Assembly: GCF_900166625.1 (NCBI RefSeq)
Contig: NZ_LT800499.1
Coordinates: 124,001 to 188,000, forward strand
DNA: 64,000 nt
Origin: Halobacillus massiliensis
GTDB taxonomy: Bacteria > Bacillota > Bacilli > Bacillales > Halobacillaceae
Direction: 5' to 3'
Below the pieces are notes generated by a model, which saw nothing but the letters and a program-made list of their open reading frames with translations, had not been told where the DNA came from and did no database searches. Shown piece by piece: positions 51,436 to 59,727 of this stretch (positions are counted from its first letter, which is position 1; each line of letters starts with the position of its first letter). A program made the position numbers and the translations under genes.

Positions 51436-52341
51436 CTAGGAGAAGACGTTAATATTGTAAGCTTCTAGTACATTTTTTGGAATGAAAAATCTTGCGGTTT
51501 TCAGCGGATCAACAACCTGGCTGACCTGTACTTGTCCGACAGCGCTCATTAGCATTGTAAGCTCGGACAACGTTAAGTCTGTCTGAGGATGAAGGTAGTC
51601 AATCATAAGTTCAACCGCTGTATCGACCGCTTCATCTAGCGTTTTTTTAGAGACTAAAACTGCCAGCCCTTCTTCATTTTGCAAAAACGGGTAGTCTATC
51701 GACTGTCCTTTTACGACTTCCACGGTTGCCGTTACTTTCGCTGGAATCTCAATACCTGAAACACTGATTTCTCCATCTCCCATGGCTGCGTGAAGGTCGC
51801 CTAAAGAGAACAGAGCACCCTTGTGAAAAACAGGAAAATACAGTGTGGCTCCAGTCGTTACGAGCTTCGTATCCATGTTGCCGCCATGAGCACCCGGAGT
51901 TCCGCAGTTGATCCCTTCACCTTCTGGAGCTACACCAATGACGCCGATCATCGGGTTTAGCGGCAGCTTGAGTTTTTCATTAAAAATCGCCTCATTGTCC
52001 TGGATGGGAATGATTTTCGCCTGAAATTCGGTCATCCGATGGCCCATCACACCGAGTTCTGGCCCTGTCAGCATAACGCCCCGCTCGCCAAGTTCAATAT
52101 TGTCTATGTGTACTTTTAATATATCCCCGGGCTCTGCCTCTTCTACGTATAAAGGTCCTGTTGCTGGATTGATCCGGTCCCAGTCCAGCTCATCAATCGG
52201 CATCGTTTCCGACTGGATCTGATTCTCAAAGCAGTCATATGTATCAATGACAACCTGGTCACCTGATTGAATGGTTACCGCCGGTTTATTCTCTTTGTCC
52301 ATAGCATAAACAAAGTGATCTGTGCTTACTTGGATAGACAT
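51436..52341 (-). CDS. Acetamidase/formamidase family protein
   Basis: 301 residues of the FmdA/AmdA family, which hydrolyses formamide or short amides to ammonia and the acid. Family features: GDQVVIDTYDCFENQI, NPATGPLYVEEAEPGDIL, HGGNMDTKLVTTGATLYFPV and GDLHAAMGDGEI with the presumed metal-binding residues. Start ATG 52341, behind AAAAGGAGTG; the GTG three codons upstream is inside that site. Stand-alone gene. Confidence 0.92.
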   Translation of the reverse strand: MSIQVSTDHFVYAMDKENKPAVTIQSGDQVVIDTYDCFENQIQSETMPIDELDWDRINPATGPLYVEEAEPGDILKVHIDNIELGERGVMLTGPELGVMGHRMTEFQAKIIPIQDNEAIFNEKLKLPLNPMIGVIGVAPEGEGINCGTPGAHGGNMDTKLVTTGATLYFPVFHKGALFSLGDLHAAMGDGEISVSGIEIPAKVTATVEVVKGQSIDYPFLQNEEGLAVLVSKKTLDEAVDTAVELMIDYLHPQTDLTLSELTMLMSAVGQVQVSQVVDPLKTARFFIPKNVLEAYNINVFS

Positions 52342-52419
52342 AGGATACACTCCTTTTTGTAAACATTATACAGGAATTGGGAGAAGGTCATGTAACAAAA
52401 AGCTCTGAAAAACAAAGGA

Positions 52420-52653
52420 TCAGCTGGATGTCAGCTGATCCTTTTTTCTCGTCTGGTAACGATTTCGCTTATCATACCGCTTCTTAAATTCCCAGAACGA
52501 AATCACTTCCATGTCATTCGCAGCTTGTACAAGGCGGAGGGAGATTTCCTGTTTCAGATCCTCACGCTCCTGGTAAGCGGTGTTCTGGAGGCCTCGTTTA
52601 ATACTCGGCTTCATTTGCTCTATGATTTCTACTACTAAATAGTTTCTAGTCAT
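52420..52653 (-). CDS. RsoA-like small sigma subunit (region 2-type)
   Basis: 77 residues. NTAYQEREDLKQEISLRLVQ resembles the region 2 core-binding helix of sigma factors and of RsoA in Bacillus subtilis, the 79-residue protein that works with SigO as a two-part sigma factor. It overlaps the preceding sigma gene by 8 bases, with AGGAGAGTG 7 bases before its ATG. Size, position and sequence type fit an RsoA equivalent, although no alignment could be run. Confidence 0.65.
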   Translation of the reverse strand: MTRNYLVVEIIEQMKPSIKRGLQNTAYQEREDLKQEISLRLVQAANDMEVISFWEFKKRYDKRNRYQTRKKDQLTSS

Positions 52654-53224
52654 ACGTATACACTCTCCTTAAATCATGAATGGCCTGAACCTTTAATTTG
52701 GATATATTCTGCGGACTGCACGCTAAGTAAGAGGCAATTTCTTTGTTCGTAAGCTGCTTCATAATGGATAGGTCGAGGACCGTTTTCTTCTGATCGCTGA
52801 GAGATTCGTAAGCTTCTTTAAGTTTTGGGTCTGTGATGAGATCCGGGATGCAGCGGGCGATCTCGTCTTCATGATCCTCTTCACCGGCAGGGATTTGGTC
52901 AACAAGCGATGTCTGCTTTTCTTCCTCTGACTGAACAGTTGTATCTAACGTAAGTTCTGAACGCTGCTGTCTTAACTTTTGATCATAGGTTTTTGAGTAA
53001 AAGCTGGCTATTTTATGGAGATAGCCCGTCATTCTTACCTTCAAATAAAATTCTTCAAAGCGCTGATCCAGTTTTCTTGAGGCGAAAGGGTTTCTGTCTT
53101 CAACAGCGGCTTTTAAGAGTGCGAGGTTTTCTTCTTCTTTTATAAATGATTGAATCAGGGGTTCGTTGAAAAAGTCGTAATTTTTCTGCTTGAAGGCTTC
53201 CAGGGAATCCTTTTTATTTATCAT
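52646..53224 (-). CDS. SigO-like sigma factor subunit
   Basis: 192 residues. The C-terminus is a region 4 helix-turn-helix (QLTNKEIASYLACSPQNISK, then LKVQAIHDLRRVY); the middle is a charged linker (about 95-135), and the N-terminus is not a normal region 2. This is the layout of SigO (YvrI) of Bacillus subtilis, which needs RsoA to bind core polymerase. ATG 53224 follows AAGGAGAGTGA. In B. subtilis the pair controls oxdC under acid stress; its target here is unknown. A LexA-like box lies about 72 bp upstream. Confidence 0.72.
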   Translation of the reverse strand: MINKKDSLEAFKQKNYDFFNEPLIQSFIKEEENLALLKAAVEDRNPFASRKLDQRFEEFYLKVRMTGYLHKIASFYSKTYDQKLRQQRSELTLDTTVQSEEEKQTSLVDQIPAGEEDHEDEIARCIPDLITDPKLKEAYESLSDQKKTVLDLSIMKQLTNKEIASYLACSPQNISKLKVQAIHDLRRVYTYD

Positions 53225-53296
53225 GTACTTCACTCTCCTTATTTCCCTCCTGTATTCCTTAAAGAAGAAATACGGGGAAATAAACAACTTAAAAGG

Positions 53297-53308
53297 GAAC
53301 ATATGTTC
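53297..53308. promoter_or_regulatory. LexA/DinR-like box upstream of the split sigma operon
   Basis: GAACATATGTTC matches 12 of the 14 bases of the Bacillus SOS box (CGAACATATGTTCG). On the minus strand it follows a possible TTGTTT-N17-CAAAAT promoter closely, a position suited to repression. Confidence 0.4.
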
Positions 53309-53330
53309 TATTTTGATCCATAAATACTAG

Positions 53331-53368
53331 AAAAACAACCACTTTTTTCATGGAATGGTTGTTTTTCT
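53331..53368. terminator. Hairpin with T tracts
   Basis: AAAAACAACCA pairs with TGGTTGTTTTT around a 14-base loop. It lies downstream of the small minus-strand frame at 53462 and could end its transcript. Confidence 0.6.
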
Positions 53369-53461
53369 ACGGTCTTTTCTTCTTTTTAAAAGGGAGACTA
53401 AGGAGGTGAATGAAGAAAATGGGATGAAAGTTTGTCATGGGCATTACATTTCACCATGGCT

Positions 53462-53704
53462 CTATCTCCCTGCAGGAGTCTCGCGATTTTCCAGACGCTT
53501 ACCTTTTAGTAGTTGAAACGGAACAATAAAATCTTTGCAGCTCAGAACAGCAATAAAAAGGTCACGTGGCAGAGGAGGAAAGACATCAGCAGTACGGCCT
53601 ATGACTAGAGGAATTTCTATATAAATACCGTCTATTTTCACGTATGAAGTTTTGGCTTTTCTATCTATAGGGCTATCTTTGGATAAATTTACCTTCACAG
53701 TCAC
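53462..53704 (-). CDS. Small hypothetical protein, doubtful
   Basis: 80 residues from a GTG without a clear ribosome-binding site. Residues 20-65 (KTSYVKIDGIYIEIPLVIG, FIAVLSCKDFIVPFQLLKG) look like real protein, but the last about 12 residues are encoded by a fragment of the dispersed palindromic element (53459-53487). The original C-terminus was probably replaced by that insertion. It may be a truncated gene. Confidence 0.3.
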   Translation of the reverse strand: MTVKVNLSKDSPIDRKAKTSYVKIDGIYIEIPLVIGRTADVFPPLPRDLFIAVLSCKDFIVPFQLLKGKRLENRETPAGR

Positions 53705-53752
53705 AATTTTCTGTATAATTACAAATAGATTACATAATAAAGGAGAGGTTAT

Positions 53753-55390
53753 ATGATTAAACGGAAAATTTCTTTGCTTTCCCTTATTGGAATCATGTTT
53801 TTGAGCAGCTGGTCGTTTGGACCGGTACAGGCTGCAGCTGCAGATACTCCTTACTACGGCAAGGATTATTCTCAGCCTGAGCAGGTTCTTGAACTATTTG
53901 ACGAGCCGGATGTTGAGTTTAACACCCCTGCTTTCCAAAAAGAAACGCAGTTTACGACACAGGAAGAAATGCTGGAGTTTATCGATAGCCTGGATAAGAA
54001 GAGTAAAAACTTAGAAGTTCAATCGATAGGAAAATCGATTGAGGGACGCGACATACCGGCTCTTTTCTTTTCCAAAGATAAGAAACGGAAGCATTTCTCA
54101 AAAAAACCGATCGTTTGGCTGCAGGGGCAAATTCACGGGAATGAGCCTGCCGCAGGGGAAGGCGTACTTGTCATGGCAGAGAAGCTGACCGGCGATTTTG
54201 GTGATGAGGTCCTTAATGATGTCAATATCATCGTTGTGCCCCGAGTAAACCCTGATGGATCATATGCTTTCGATCGCCGAATGGCTAATGATCTTGATGG
54301 TAACAGGGATCATATTAAATTTGATAACCCGGAAACCCAGGCGCTGCATGATTTGTTTAATAAGTACCAGCCAGAAGTTACGATTGATGCCCATGAATAC
54401 AGTGTAGGAAGTGGAGTACTCGAAGAGCGGGGAAATGAAGGGTACTTAAAGTATCACGATTTATTGATCCTCAGCGGTAAAAACTTAAATATTCCAGAGA
54501 AGATTCGTACAACTTCTGATGAGTTATTTATAGACACGGTACATGACGAATTGAATGAGGAAGGCTATACAAGCGCTGATTACTATACAATGGGCCGGGA
54601 TGGCGATGACATTGAAATCCGTGAAGGCGGGACGGATCCGAGAATCGGAAGAAATGCTTTCGGATTGACACCATCGTTTTCCTTCCTTGTAGAAACCCGC
54701 GGCATCGGCATCGGAAGAGAAAACTTTAAGCGTCGTGTAGCCGTACAGGTAGAAACACATACGTCCTTGATTGAAACAGCGGCTGACAATGCTAAGTCTA
54801 TCCAAAGACTCGTATCTAAAGAAAAAGCACAGATTATTAAAAAGGGTGCCTTTGCCCATGATAAAGACCAGATTGTTATTGAAGATGAACAAAAAGAAAT
54901 TCCTGATCAGACCCTCACATTAATTGATATTGAAACAGGAAGTCTTGTCGATGAACCGGTAAACTATTATAGTGCGACAGAAGCCCAGCCTACCTTGACT
55001 CGCGACCGTCCAACCGCCTATCTTCTTGATCGTGATCAGGGAGAAGTGGTAGATAAGCTGAAGAACAGCGGCGTAAAAGTCTTCCAGCTGCCGCATAATA
55101 TGAAACTGCCGGCGGAAGCTTATACCGTGACGAATAAAGAAGCAGACGGGATATATGAAGGACATCAATTGGTTGATGTAGATACTCAGTTGACGAATGA
55201 GTGGGTTGCTTTTGAAAAAGGAACCTATGTGGTATCAATGGCTCAGCCGAATGCGAACCTTGCAGCCGTTGCTTTAGAGCCTGAATCTAATGATAGCTTC
55301 GTTACATTTAATTTTGTGGATTCTGTGGAAGGAGAACAGCTACCTATTTATCGTTTTACCAGGGGTCTTAACGGAAGTACTTTTAAATAA
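53753..55390 (+). CDS. Secreted M14 zinc carboxypeptidase-family peptidase
   Basis: 545 residues with a signal peptide (about 1-28, cleavage near VQAAAA). The M14 metal site is seen as WLQGQIHGNEPAAGEG (H128, E131), with NPDGSYAFDRRMANDLDGNR for substrate binding and TIDAHE (about 211-216) for the third ligand; the catalytic Glu lies in FLVETRG (about 308-314). The C-terminal about 200 residues form an extra beta-rich domain. It probably degrades peptides or peptidoglycan stems outside the cell. AGGAGAGG precedes the ATG. Confidence 0.9.
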   Translation: MIKRKISLLSLIGIMFLSSWSFGPVQAAAADTPYYGKDYSQPEQVLELFDEPDVEFNTPAFQKETQFTTQEEMLEFIDSLDKKSKNLEVQSIGKSIEGRDIPALFFSKDKKRKHFSKKPIVWLQGQIHGNEPAAGEGVLVMAEKLTGDFGDEVLNDVNIIVVPRVNPDGSYAFDRRMANDLDGNRDHIKFDNPETQALHDLFNKYQPEVTIDAHEYSVGSGVLEERGNEGYLKYHDLLILSGKNLNIPEKIRTTSDELFIDTVHDELNEEGYTSADYYTMGRDGDDIEIREGGTDPRIGRNAFGLTPSFSFLVETRGIGIGRENFKRRVAVQVETHTSLIETAADNAKSIQRLVSKEKAQIIKKGAFAHDKDQIVIEDEQKEIPDQTLTLIDIETGSLVDEPVNYYSATEAQPTLTRDRPTAYLLDRDQGEVVDKLKNSGVKVFQLPHNMKLPAEAYTVTNKEADGIYEGHQLVDVDTQLTNEWVAFEKGTYVVSMAQPNANLAAVALEPESNDSFVTFNFVDSVEGEQLPIYRFTRGLNGSTFK

Positions 55391-55401
55391 AGGTAAAAAA
55401 G

Positions 55402-55441
55402 GAAACGCGTGAAATCAGGTAACTGGTTTCACGCGTTTTTG
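55402..55441 (+). terminator. Terminator after the M14 peptidase gene
   Basis: AAACGCGTGAAA pairs with TTTCACGCGTTT around TCAGGTAACTGG, followed by Ts. Confidence 0.88.
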
Positions 55442-55444
55442 TGT

Positions 55445-55826
55445 GTTCCGTTTACCTTGCTTTAAAAAAACGAGCCTGGGGAAAGACTCGCTTTCCATGG
55501 GCGAACGGTGAGCTTCCTCGGGCTTTAGCCCTCCGGGATCTCACCTTGTTCTATCCTCCCATAGGAGTCTCGTCGTTTCCCCTGTCCCTTTATGTTTTTT
55601 AGAGTAACGGAACATTGAGTAAGAGAAAACTATTTTCTGTAAAGTAGTTACTGAAACTACAGCGTTCCGTTTATACCACCAACGGTAAAGAGGATGGGAA
55701 ATGGTGAGACTCCTGCAGGGAGATGAGCCAAGGTGAGATCCGCGAGTGCAGCGAGCTAGCTCACCGGCTCCCCGCGGAAAGCGAGCTATTTCCAAGCCGA
55801 TTCTCTCTTATTCCAGTAAACGGAAC
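55445..55826. repeat. ~385-bp palindromic dispersed element, copy A
   Basis: Bounded by inverted GTTCCGTTTAC (55445-55455) and GTAAACGGAAC (55816-55826). The left arm (CTCGCTTTCC, CTCCCATAGGAGTCTCG) is largely the inverse of the right arm (GAGACTCCTGCAGGGAG, CGCGGAAAGCGAG), with a central AACGGAACATT...GCGTTCCGTT pair. Copy B lies at 62574. No protein is encoded. The structure fits a MITE or a large structured-RNA repeat common in Bacillaceae. Confidence 0.7.
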
Positions 55827-55897
55827 CGTCTTATTTCCCTTTTCAAATGAAGAGAAAAAAGGAGCTCTTTCCCTTATGAAAAACGAGCCCTTTCTCT

Positions 55898-55935
55898 AAA
55901 ACAAGAGGACTCCTAAGCAGGAGCCCCTCTTTACA
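55898..55935 (-). terminator. Terminator of the glycerate kinase/gluconate permease operon
   Basis: On the minus strand AGAGGGGCTCCT and AGGAGTCCTCT form the stem around GCTT, followed by TGTTTT. Confidence 0.65.
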
Positions 55936-55941
55936 TTATAC

Positions 55942-57300
55942 TTATACAAAAATAAACCAAAGAACAGAGGTTACAACAATCGCCGTCAGCCCTTGAAGCA
56001 ATGTAGCCATCGTCTGCGCTTTATAGGCCTGAGTAATCGTCATCCCGCTAAATTCTTTAACCACCCAGAAGTAGCTGTCGTTCACATGAGAGACTACCAT
56101 CGCACCTGCACCGACAGACATGACAATTAGAGCAAGCGGGACAGCTCCTTCAATACCCACCTGCGGAAGCAGTGGAGCGACAAGTGTTGATGTAATAACA
56201 ATCGCTGCCGTGGAGGACCCTTGTGCACTTTTTAGTGCAGCGGCTATGATAAACGGAATAAAGATGAACAGAGCACCGGCCGCCGTATCATTTCCAGCGA
56301 TCCCTTTAATTAGATCAGCAATGCTGGTAGAGCTGATCACAGAACCAAACGCCCCGCCGGCTCCAGTAATTAATAAAATCGGTGCCGCCTCTTTAATGGC
56401 GATGCCTATCCAGTCTGTTAATGTTTCCTGATCGAATTTCGGAAGCAGTGTAAAGGCGATCAGCACACCGACGAGCAGGGCGACGACAGGGGCTCCTAAG
56501 AATAGGAAAAAGTCGAAAACACCGCCCGACCAGCCGGCAAACGTAATGACAGAGCTGAAGCCAATCAGAAGAATCGGAACGACGATCGGCGCGAAGGCTT
56601 TTACGGCAGAAGGCATCTCACCGAAGCTTTTGATAACTTCATCGTAATCATAATTTTTGCCGTCTTCATCGCTTTCAATGTGGATGTTAGTACCTGCCTT
56701 GATGGCCCATAAGTAGCCGACAATGATGGCAGGAATCGCCACAACAAGCCCGATTAAAATGACTGTGCCCAGAAAGTTTTCCGCACCGATATTTCCAGCC
56801 GCTGCAATCGGACCTGGAGTAGGCGGGACGAGTGTATGGGTAGCAAATAAGCCTGTTGATAGAGCAATGGCCATCGAAGCGACGGTCACGCTGGTTTTAT
56901 TCGCAAGCGCTTTCTTTAAAGAGGATAAAATAACATATCCCGAATCACAGAATACTGGGATACTGACAATCCCGCCGATCGCACTCATCGCAAGCTGTGG
57001 GCGTTTTTCACCGACAAGCCGCAGCACAACTTCTGCCATTCGCAAAGCTCCGCCTGATTTTTCTAAAATCACTCCGATAATTGTACCGAACACGATGACA
57101 AGGCCGATACCTCCCATTAGGCCGCCAAAGCCTTCATTAACTACAGTGACAACATCCGGCAGCGGCATCCCTGAGAAGATCCCGATACCAAACGCCGCAA
57201 TGAGCAATGACAGGAACGGGTGCAGGTTAAACTTGGCGGTAGCCACGATCACAAAGAGAACACCTAACAGAATAATTAAAATAAGTCCAAAACCGTCCAT
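55942..57300 (-). CDS. GntP-family gluconate/organic acid permease
   Basis: 452 residues, about 12 membrane segments. GntP hallmarks include GGLMGGIGLVIVFGTIIGVI, CDSGYVILSSLKKALA, and VSHVNDSYFWVVKEFSGM near the C-terminus. It imports gluconate, glycerate or a related sugar acid. The gene starts 14 bp behind glycerate kinase on the same strand, which points to glycerate or a precursor as substrate. GGAGGAATGG precedes the ATG. Confidence 0.92.
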   Translation of the reverse strand: MDGFGLILIILLGVLFVIVATAKFNLHPFLSLLIAAFGIGIFSGMPLPDVVTVVNEGFGGLMGGIGLVIVFGTIIGVILEKSGGALRMAEVVLRLVGEKRPQLAMSAIGGIVSIPVFCDSGYVILSSLKKALANKTSVTVASMAIALSTGLFATHTLVPPTPGPIAAAGNIGAENFLGTVILIGLVVAIPAIIVGYLWAIKAGTNIHIESDEDGKNYDYDEVIKSFGEMPSAVKAFAPIVVPILLIGFSSVITFAGWSGGVFDFFLFLGAPVVALLVGVLIAFTLLPKFDQETLTDWIGIAIKEAAPILLITGAGGAFGSVISSTSIADLIKGIAGNDTAAGALFIFIPFIIAAALKSAQGSSTAAIVITSTLVAPLLPQVGIEGAVPLALIVMSVGAGAMVVSHVNDSYFWVVKEFSGMTITQAYKAQTMATLLQGLTAIVVTSVLWFIFV

Positions 57301-57314
57301 TTTCCATTCCTCCT

Positions 57315-58433
57315 TTATTTTATAAGTAGGCGGGCGACTTGCTGTGCCGCCTGATACAAGTTATGCTCGGCATTTTCTATACATTCCTCAAGCGAGCATG
57401 GTCCGGGAACTATAGACAGGCAGCTCGTAAATAGCTCATTCAATTTTTCATAATCTCCGCTGATACTTCCTGACATGAGAATGACAGGGGTTTTATTTTC
57501 CCTGGCCAATTCTGCGACATACCCCGGGGCTTTCCCGTAAAGTGTCTGTTCATCACTTTGTCCTTCTCCTGTCAGAACAAAATCAGCCTCAGCAATAGCT
57601 TCTTTAAGATCAATGGCTTCAGCCACAAGTTTCGCTCCCGAAGCTAATTCTGCTCCAAGGGCCAGAAAAGCAAAGCCAAGACCTCCGGCTGCGCCAGCTC
57701 CAGGCACGTCCATTAATTCCCGGCCAAGTGCTTCCTCGATTAGACGGCCATACTTCCCAAGTGCATGATCGTAAGCTTTCACCTGTTGTTCATCTGCTCC
57801 TTTCTGCGGGCCGTAAATGTGACTGGCTCCTTTAGGGCCGGTCAATGGATTATCGACATCACACGCAATTCGTATGGTCGCTTCCTTAAGACGCGGGTCA
57901 AGAGAAGAGAGATCGATCTGTTCCATTTGAAAAAGATCTTTTCCAAGGATACCCGTCTGCTTGCCATTTTTGTCATAAGCTTTCATGCCAAGCGCCAGAA
58001 GCATTCCGTGTCCGCCGTCATTTGTGGAGCTGCCGCCGATGGCGATGATTAAGTTGCGCTGGCCAGCATCTAACGCGTGGCGAATCGCTTCACCGATTCC
58101 ATAAGTGGTCGTGTGGTCAGGATTTTGTTTCTCCTTCGGCACAAGCGGCAGACCAGAGATATTTGCTCCTTCAATGACAGCACGATCGTCATCGAGACGA
58201 ATATACCAGCTTTCTGATGCATCCCCAAGCGGACCAGTGCATGTAAAGGAAACTTTCTCATGACTCGTTGCTTTTGCCAAAGCTTCAAGCGTTCCTTCAC
58301 CACCGTCGGCCATTGGTTTAGTTATTGTCGTAATGCCCTTATCTACCGATTGAAAAGCACGAGCCATTCCTTCTGCCACTTCAATGGATGAGAGGCTTCC
58401 TTTAAACGAATCCGGTGCACATACGATGTTCAT
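57315..58433 (-). CDS. Glycerate kinase, GarK/GlxK type
   Basis: 372 residues; ATP-dependent phosphorylation of D-glycerate. Family features: CAPDSFKGSLSSIEVAEGMA at the N-terminus, KPMADGGEGTLEAL, IIAIGGSSTNDGGHGMLLAL, and VLTGEGQSDEQTLYGKAPG. ATG 58433 follows GGAGGG; the TTG just before it would add one residue. Forms an operon with the GntP permease; a TTGTGCA dyad about 95 bp upstream may be the CdaR operator. Confidence 0.94.
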   Translation of the reverse strand: MNIVCAPDSFKGSLSSIEVAEGMARAFQSVDKGITTITKPMADGGEGTLEALAKATSHEKVSFTCTGPLGDASESWYIRLDDDRAVIEGANISGLPLVPKEKQNPDHTTTYGIGEAIRHALDAGQRNLIIAIGGSSTNDGGHGMLLALGMKAYDKNGKQTGILGKDLFQMEQIDLSSLDPRLKEATIRIACDVDNPLTGPKGASHIYGPQKGADEQQVKAYDHALGKYGRLIEEALGRELMDVPGAGAAGGLGFAFLALGAELASGAKLVAEAIDLKEAIAEADFVLTGEGQSDEQTLYGKAPGYVAELARENKTPVILMSGSISGDYEKLNELFTSCLSIVPGPCSLEECIENAEHNLYQAAQQVARLLIK

Positions 58434-58528
58434 CAACCAATTCCCTCCTAAAGTAAATACTTACTTTTATTCAAAAGCAAAAAAACGATAAGGACAATTG
58501 ATAAAAACACCAAATATGTAAGCGTATT

Positions 58529-58546
58529 CTTGTGCATTTGCACAAG
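58529..58546. promoter_or_regulatory. Palindrome upstream of glycerate kinase, putative CdaR site
   Basis: CTTGTGCA-TT-TGCACAAG, perfect 8-2-8 dyad, between the glycerate kinase start and the divergent small RNA promoter. A CdaR-type regulator is encoded 3 kb away. Confidence 0.45.
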
Positions 58547-58601
58547 CGCTGGTAGGAAGACGAAAACTGCCATGTAACCCTGTTTCATTCCAGTGGGCAT
58601 G

Positions 58602-58757
58602 TGGTATAATGAGTATTGAAAAAGTATATATTAAAAAAGACCGCAGATGCTCGTAACATCTACGGTCGTGTAATAGAACGGTCCCTTCAAGGGGGGCGAC
58701 ACTGATGGTATAATAATCCACCTGAGCCGGTTAACTCAAGGGTGGATTATTTTTTAT
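58602..58757 (+). ncRNA. Small structured RNA, antitoxin-like
   Basis: Extended -10 TGGTATAAT (58602-58610) predicts a start near 58617. The RNA then forms GACCGCAGATG...CATCTACGGTC, a segment CGGTCCCTTCAAGGGGGGCG, and a strong terminator: AATAATCCACC with GGTGGATTATT (58722-58751) and six Ts. No open frame with a ribosome-binding site lies within it. The tail resembles, from memory, RNAs of the RatA/type I antitoxin group in Bacillaceae, but no toxin peptide is evident nearby. Confidence 0.5.
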
Positions 58758-58769
58758 GGTTAATAGGTT

Positions 58770-59483
58770 TTAGTCCTCTAAAATCTTTTTCAAAAACTTC
58801 TCCCGATGCTTCAGGAAGTAACTTGTAATCTGATAGTGATCTGTGTCCTCATAATCAATCTCCTGAATATCTCCATCATCAAAACTTAAAATCGATGCCC
58901 CGGGATATCCTAGCAGGATCGGCGAGTGTGTCGCGATAATAAACTGACATTCACCTGAAGCTGAAAGATCATGAAGAATTCTTAGAAAAGACAGCTGGCG
59001 CTGCGGGGAGAGGGCGGCTTCGGGTTCATCAAGCAGATAGATTGCTTTTTTATGAAATCGGTTTAAAAACAGAGATAAAAACGACTCACCATGGGACTGA
59101 TTGTGCAGGGACTGGCCTCCATATGAATCTGCGGCCCCAACGGCATCAATATGTGAAGCAAAGTTATAAAAGGACTCGGCTCTTAAGAAAAAGCCGCTCG
59201 TCACTTTTGGCAGCCAGGAAAGCCGGATATAGTCACCGAGCGCCGATTCGGAAGCCTCGACGTCATAGGTGTTGTTGCGTCCACCGCCGGCTGTATGAAA
59301 GCCGCATTTATCAGCGACCGCTTCCATAAGGGTGGATTTACCGGAGCCGTTTTCTCCGACGAAAAAGGTGACACTACTTTTAAGCTCAAGCTTTTGTAAG
59401 CTCTGGATCGCAGGAATGGTAAAAGGATATGTATCATGAGAGGTTATTTTATCTTCTTGAAGTTCGATTCGTTTTAAAAAAAT
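58770..59483 (-). CDS. AAA family ATPase with probable ATT start
   Basis: 237 residues when read from ATT 59483, which has AAGGAAGG 7 bases upstream. That reading gives FLKRIELQEDKI, PFTIPAIQSL and the Walker A FFVGENGSGKST; the first in-frame ATG (59327) is after Walker A and would make a useless protein. The signature (LHNQSHGESFLSLF), Walker B (AIYLLDEPEAALSP) and H-loop (IIATHSP) are intact. Single-domain ABC/OLD-like ATPases of this length occur alone or with nucleases. Either ATT is used or the ATG was lost by mutation. Confidence 0.75.
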   Translation of the reverse strand: MFLKRIELQEDKITSHDTYPFTIPAIQSLQKLELKSSVTFFVGENGSGKSTLMEAVADKCGFHTAGGGRNNTYDVEASESALGDYIRLSWLPKVTSGFFLRAESFYNFASHIDAVGAADSYGGQSLHNQSHGESFLSLFLNRFHKKAIYLLDEPEAALSPQRQLSFLRILHDLSASGECQFIIATHSPILLGYPGASILSFDDGDIQEIDYEDTDHYQITSYFLKHREKFLKKILED

Positions 59484-59507
59484 GTGACCACCTTCCTTAG
59501 CTAAAAG

Positions 59508-59711
59508 TTATTTCACGCTGCAGGAAAAGGACTCTATAGTAAAGGTCGTGCGTTCAATGCTGACTAAGCCGCCCCTGTCATAGCAGTCACTCGTCAGCCC
59601 TTTCACTTCAAGGTGAGTGAAGTACATTTTTGAAAAAACGAGCAGGAATCCGACTATAAGTACTGTGCTGATCAGCAAGCCGACAGCCAAATGTCGTTTA
59701 TTACTGTTCAT
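59508..59711 (-). CDS. Small membrane protein
   Basis: 67 residues: a membrane helix (about 8-27, LAVGLLISTVLIVGFLLVF), then an extracellular tail with two cysteines (SDCYDRGGLVSIE, FSCSVK) that could form a disulfide. GAAGGTGA precedes the ATG. Function unknown. It lies between the ATPase and another small membrane protein in one direction, so the three may be co-transcribed. Confidence 0.65.
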   Translation of the reverse strand: MNSNKRHLAVGLLISTVLIVGFLLVFSKMYFTHLEVKGLTSDCYDRGGLVSIERTTFTIESFSCSVK

Positions 59712-59727
59712 AAAGAGTCACCTTCTT

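Noticed and set aside
53405-53518. 37-codon plus-strand frame behind AAGGAGGTGA
   Set aside because: The GTG overlaps the Shine-Dalgarno and the frame runs into a repeat fragment; the nearest ATG in another frame gives only five codons.
55541-55795. Protein-coding frames in the two palindromic elements (also 62672-62863)
   Set aside because: Frames occur on both strands of a palindrome and differ between copies; no start signals.
58448-58600. 50-codon hydrophobic frame (LTYLVFLSIVLIVFLLLNKS) as a toxin for the small RNA
   Set aside because: No Shine-Dalgarno, it lies across the operator and leader of glycerate kinase, and it does not overlap the RNA in the expected way.
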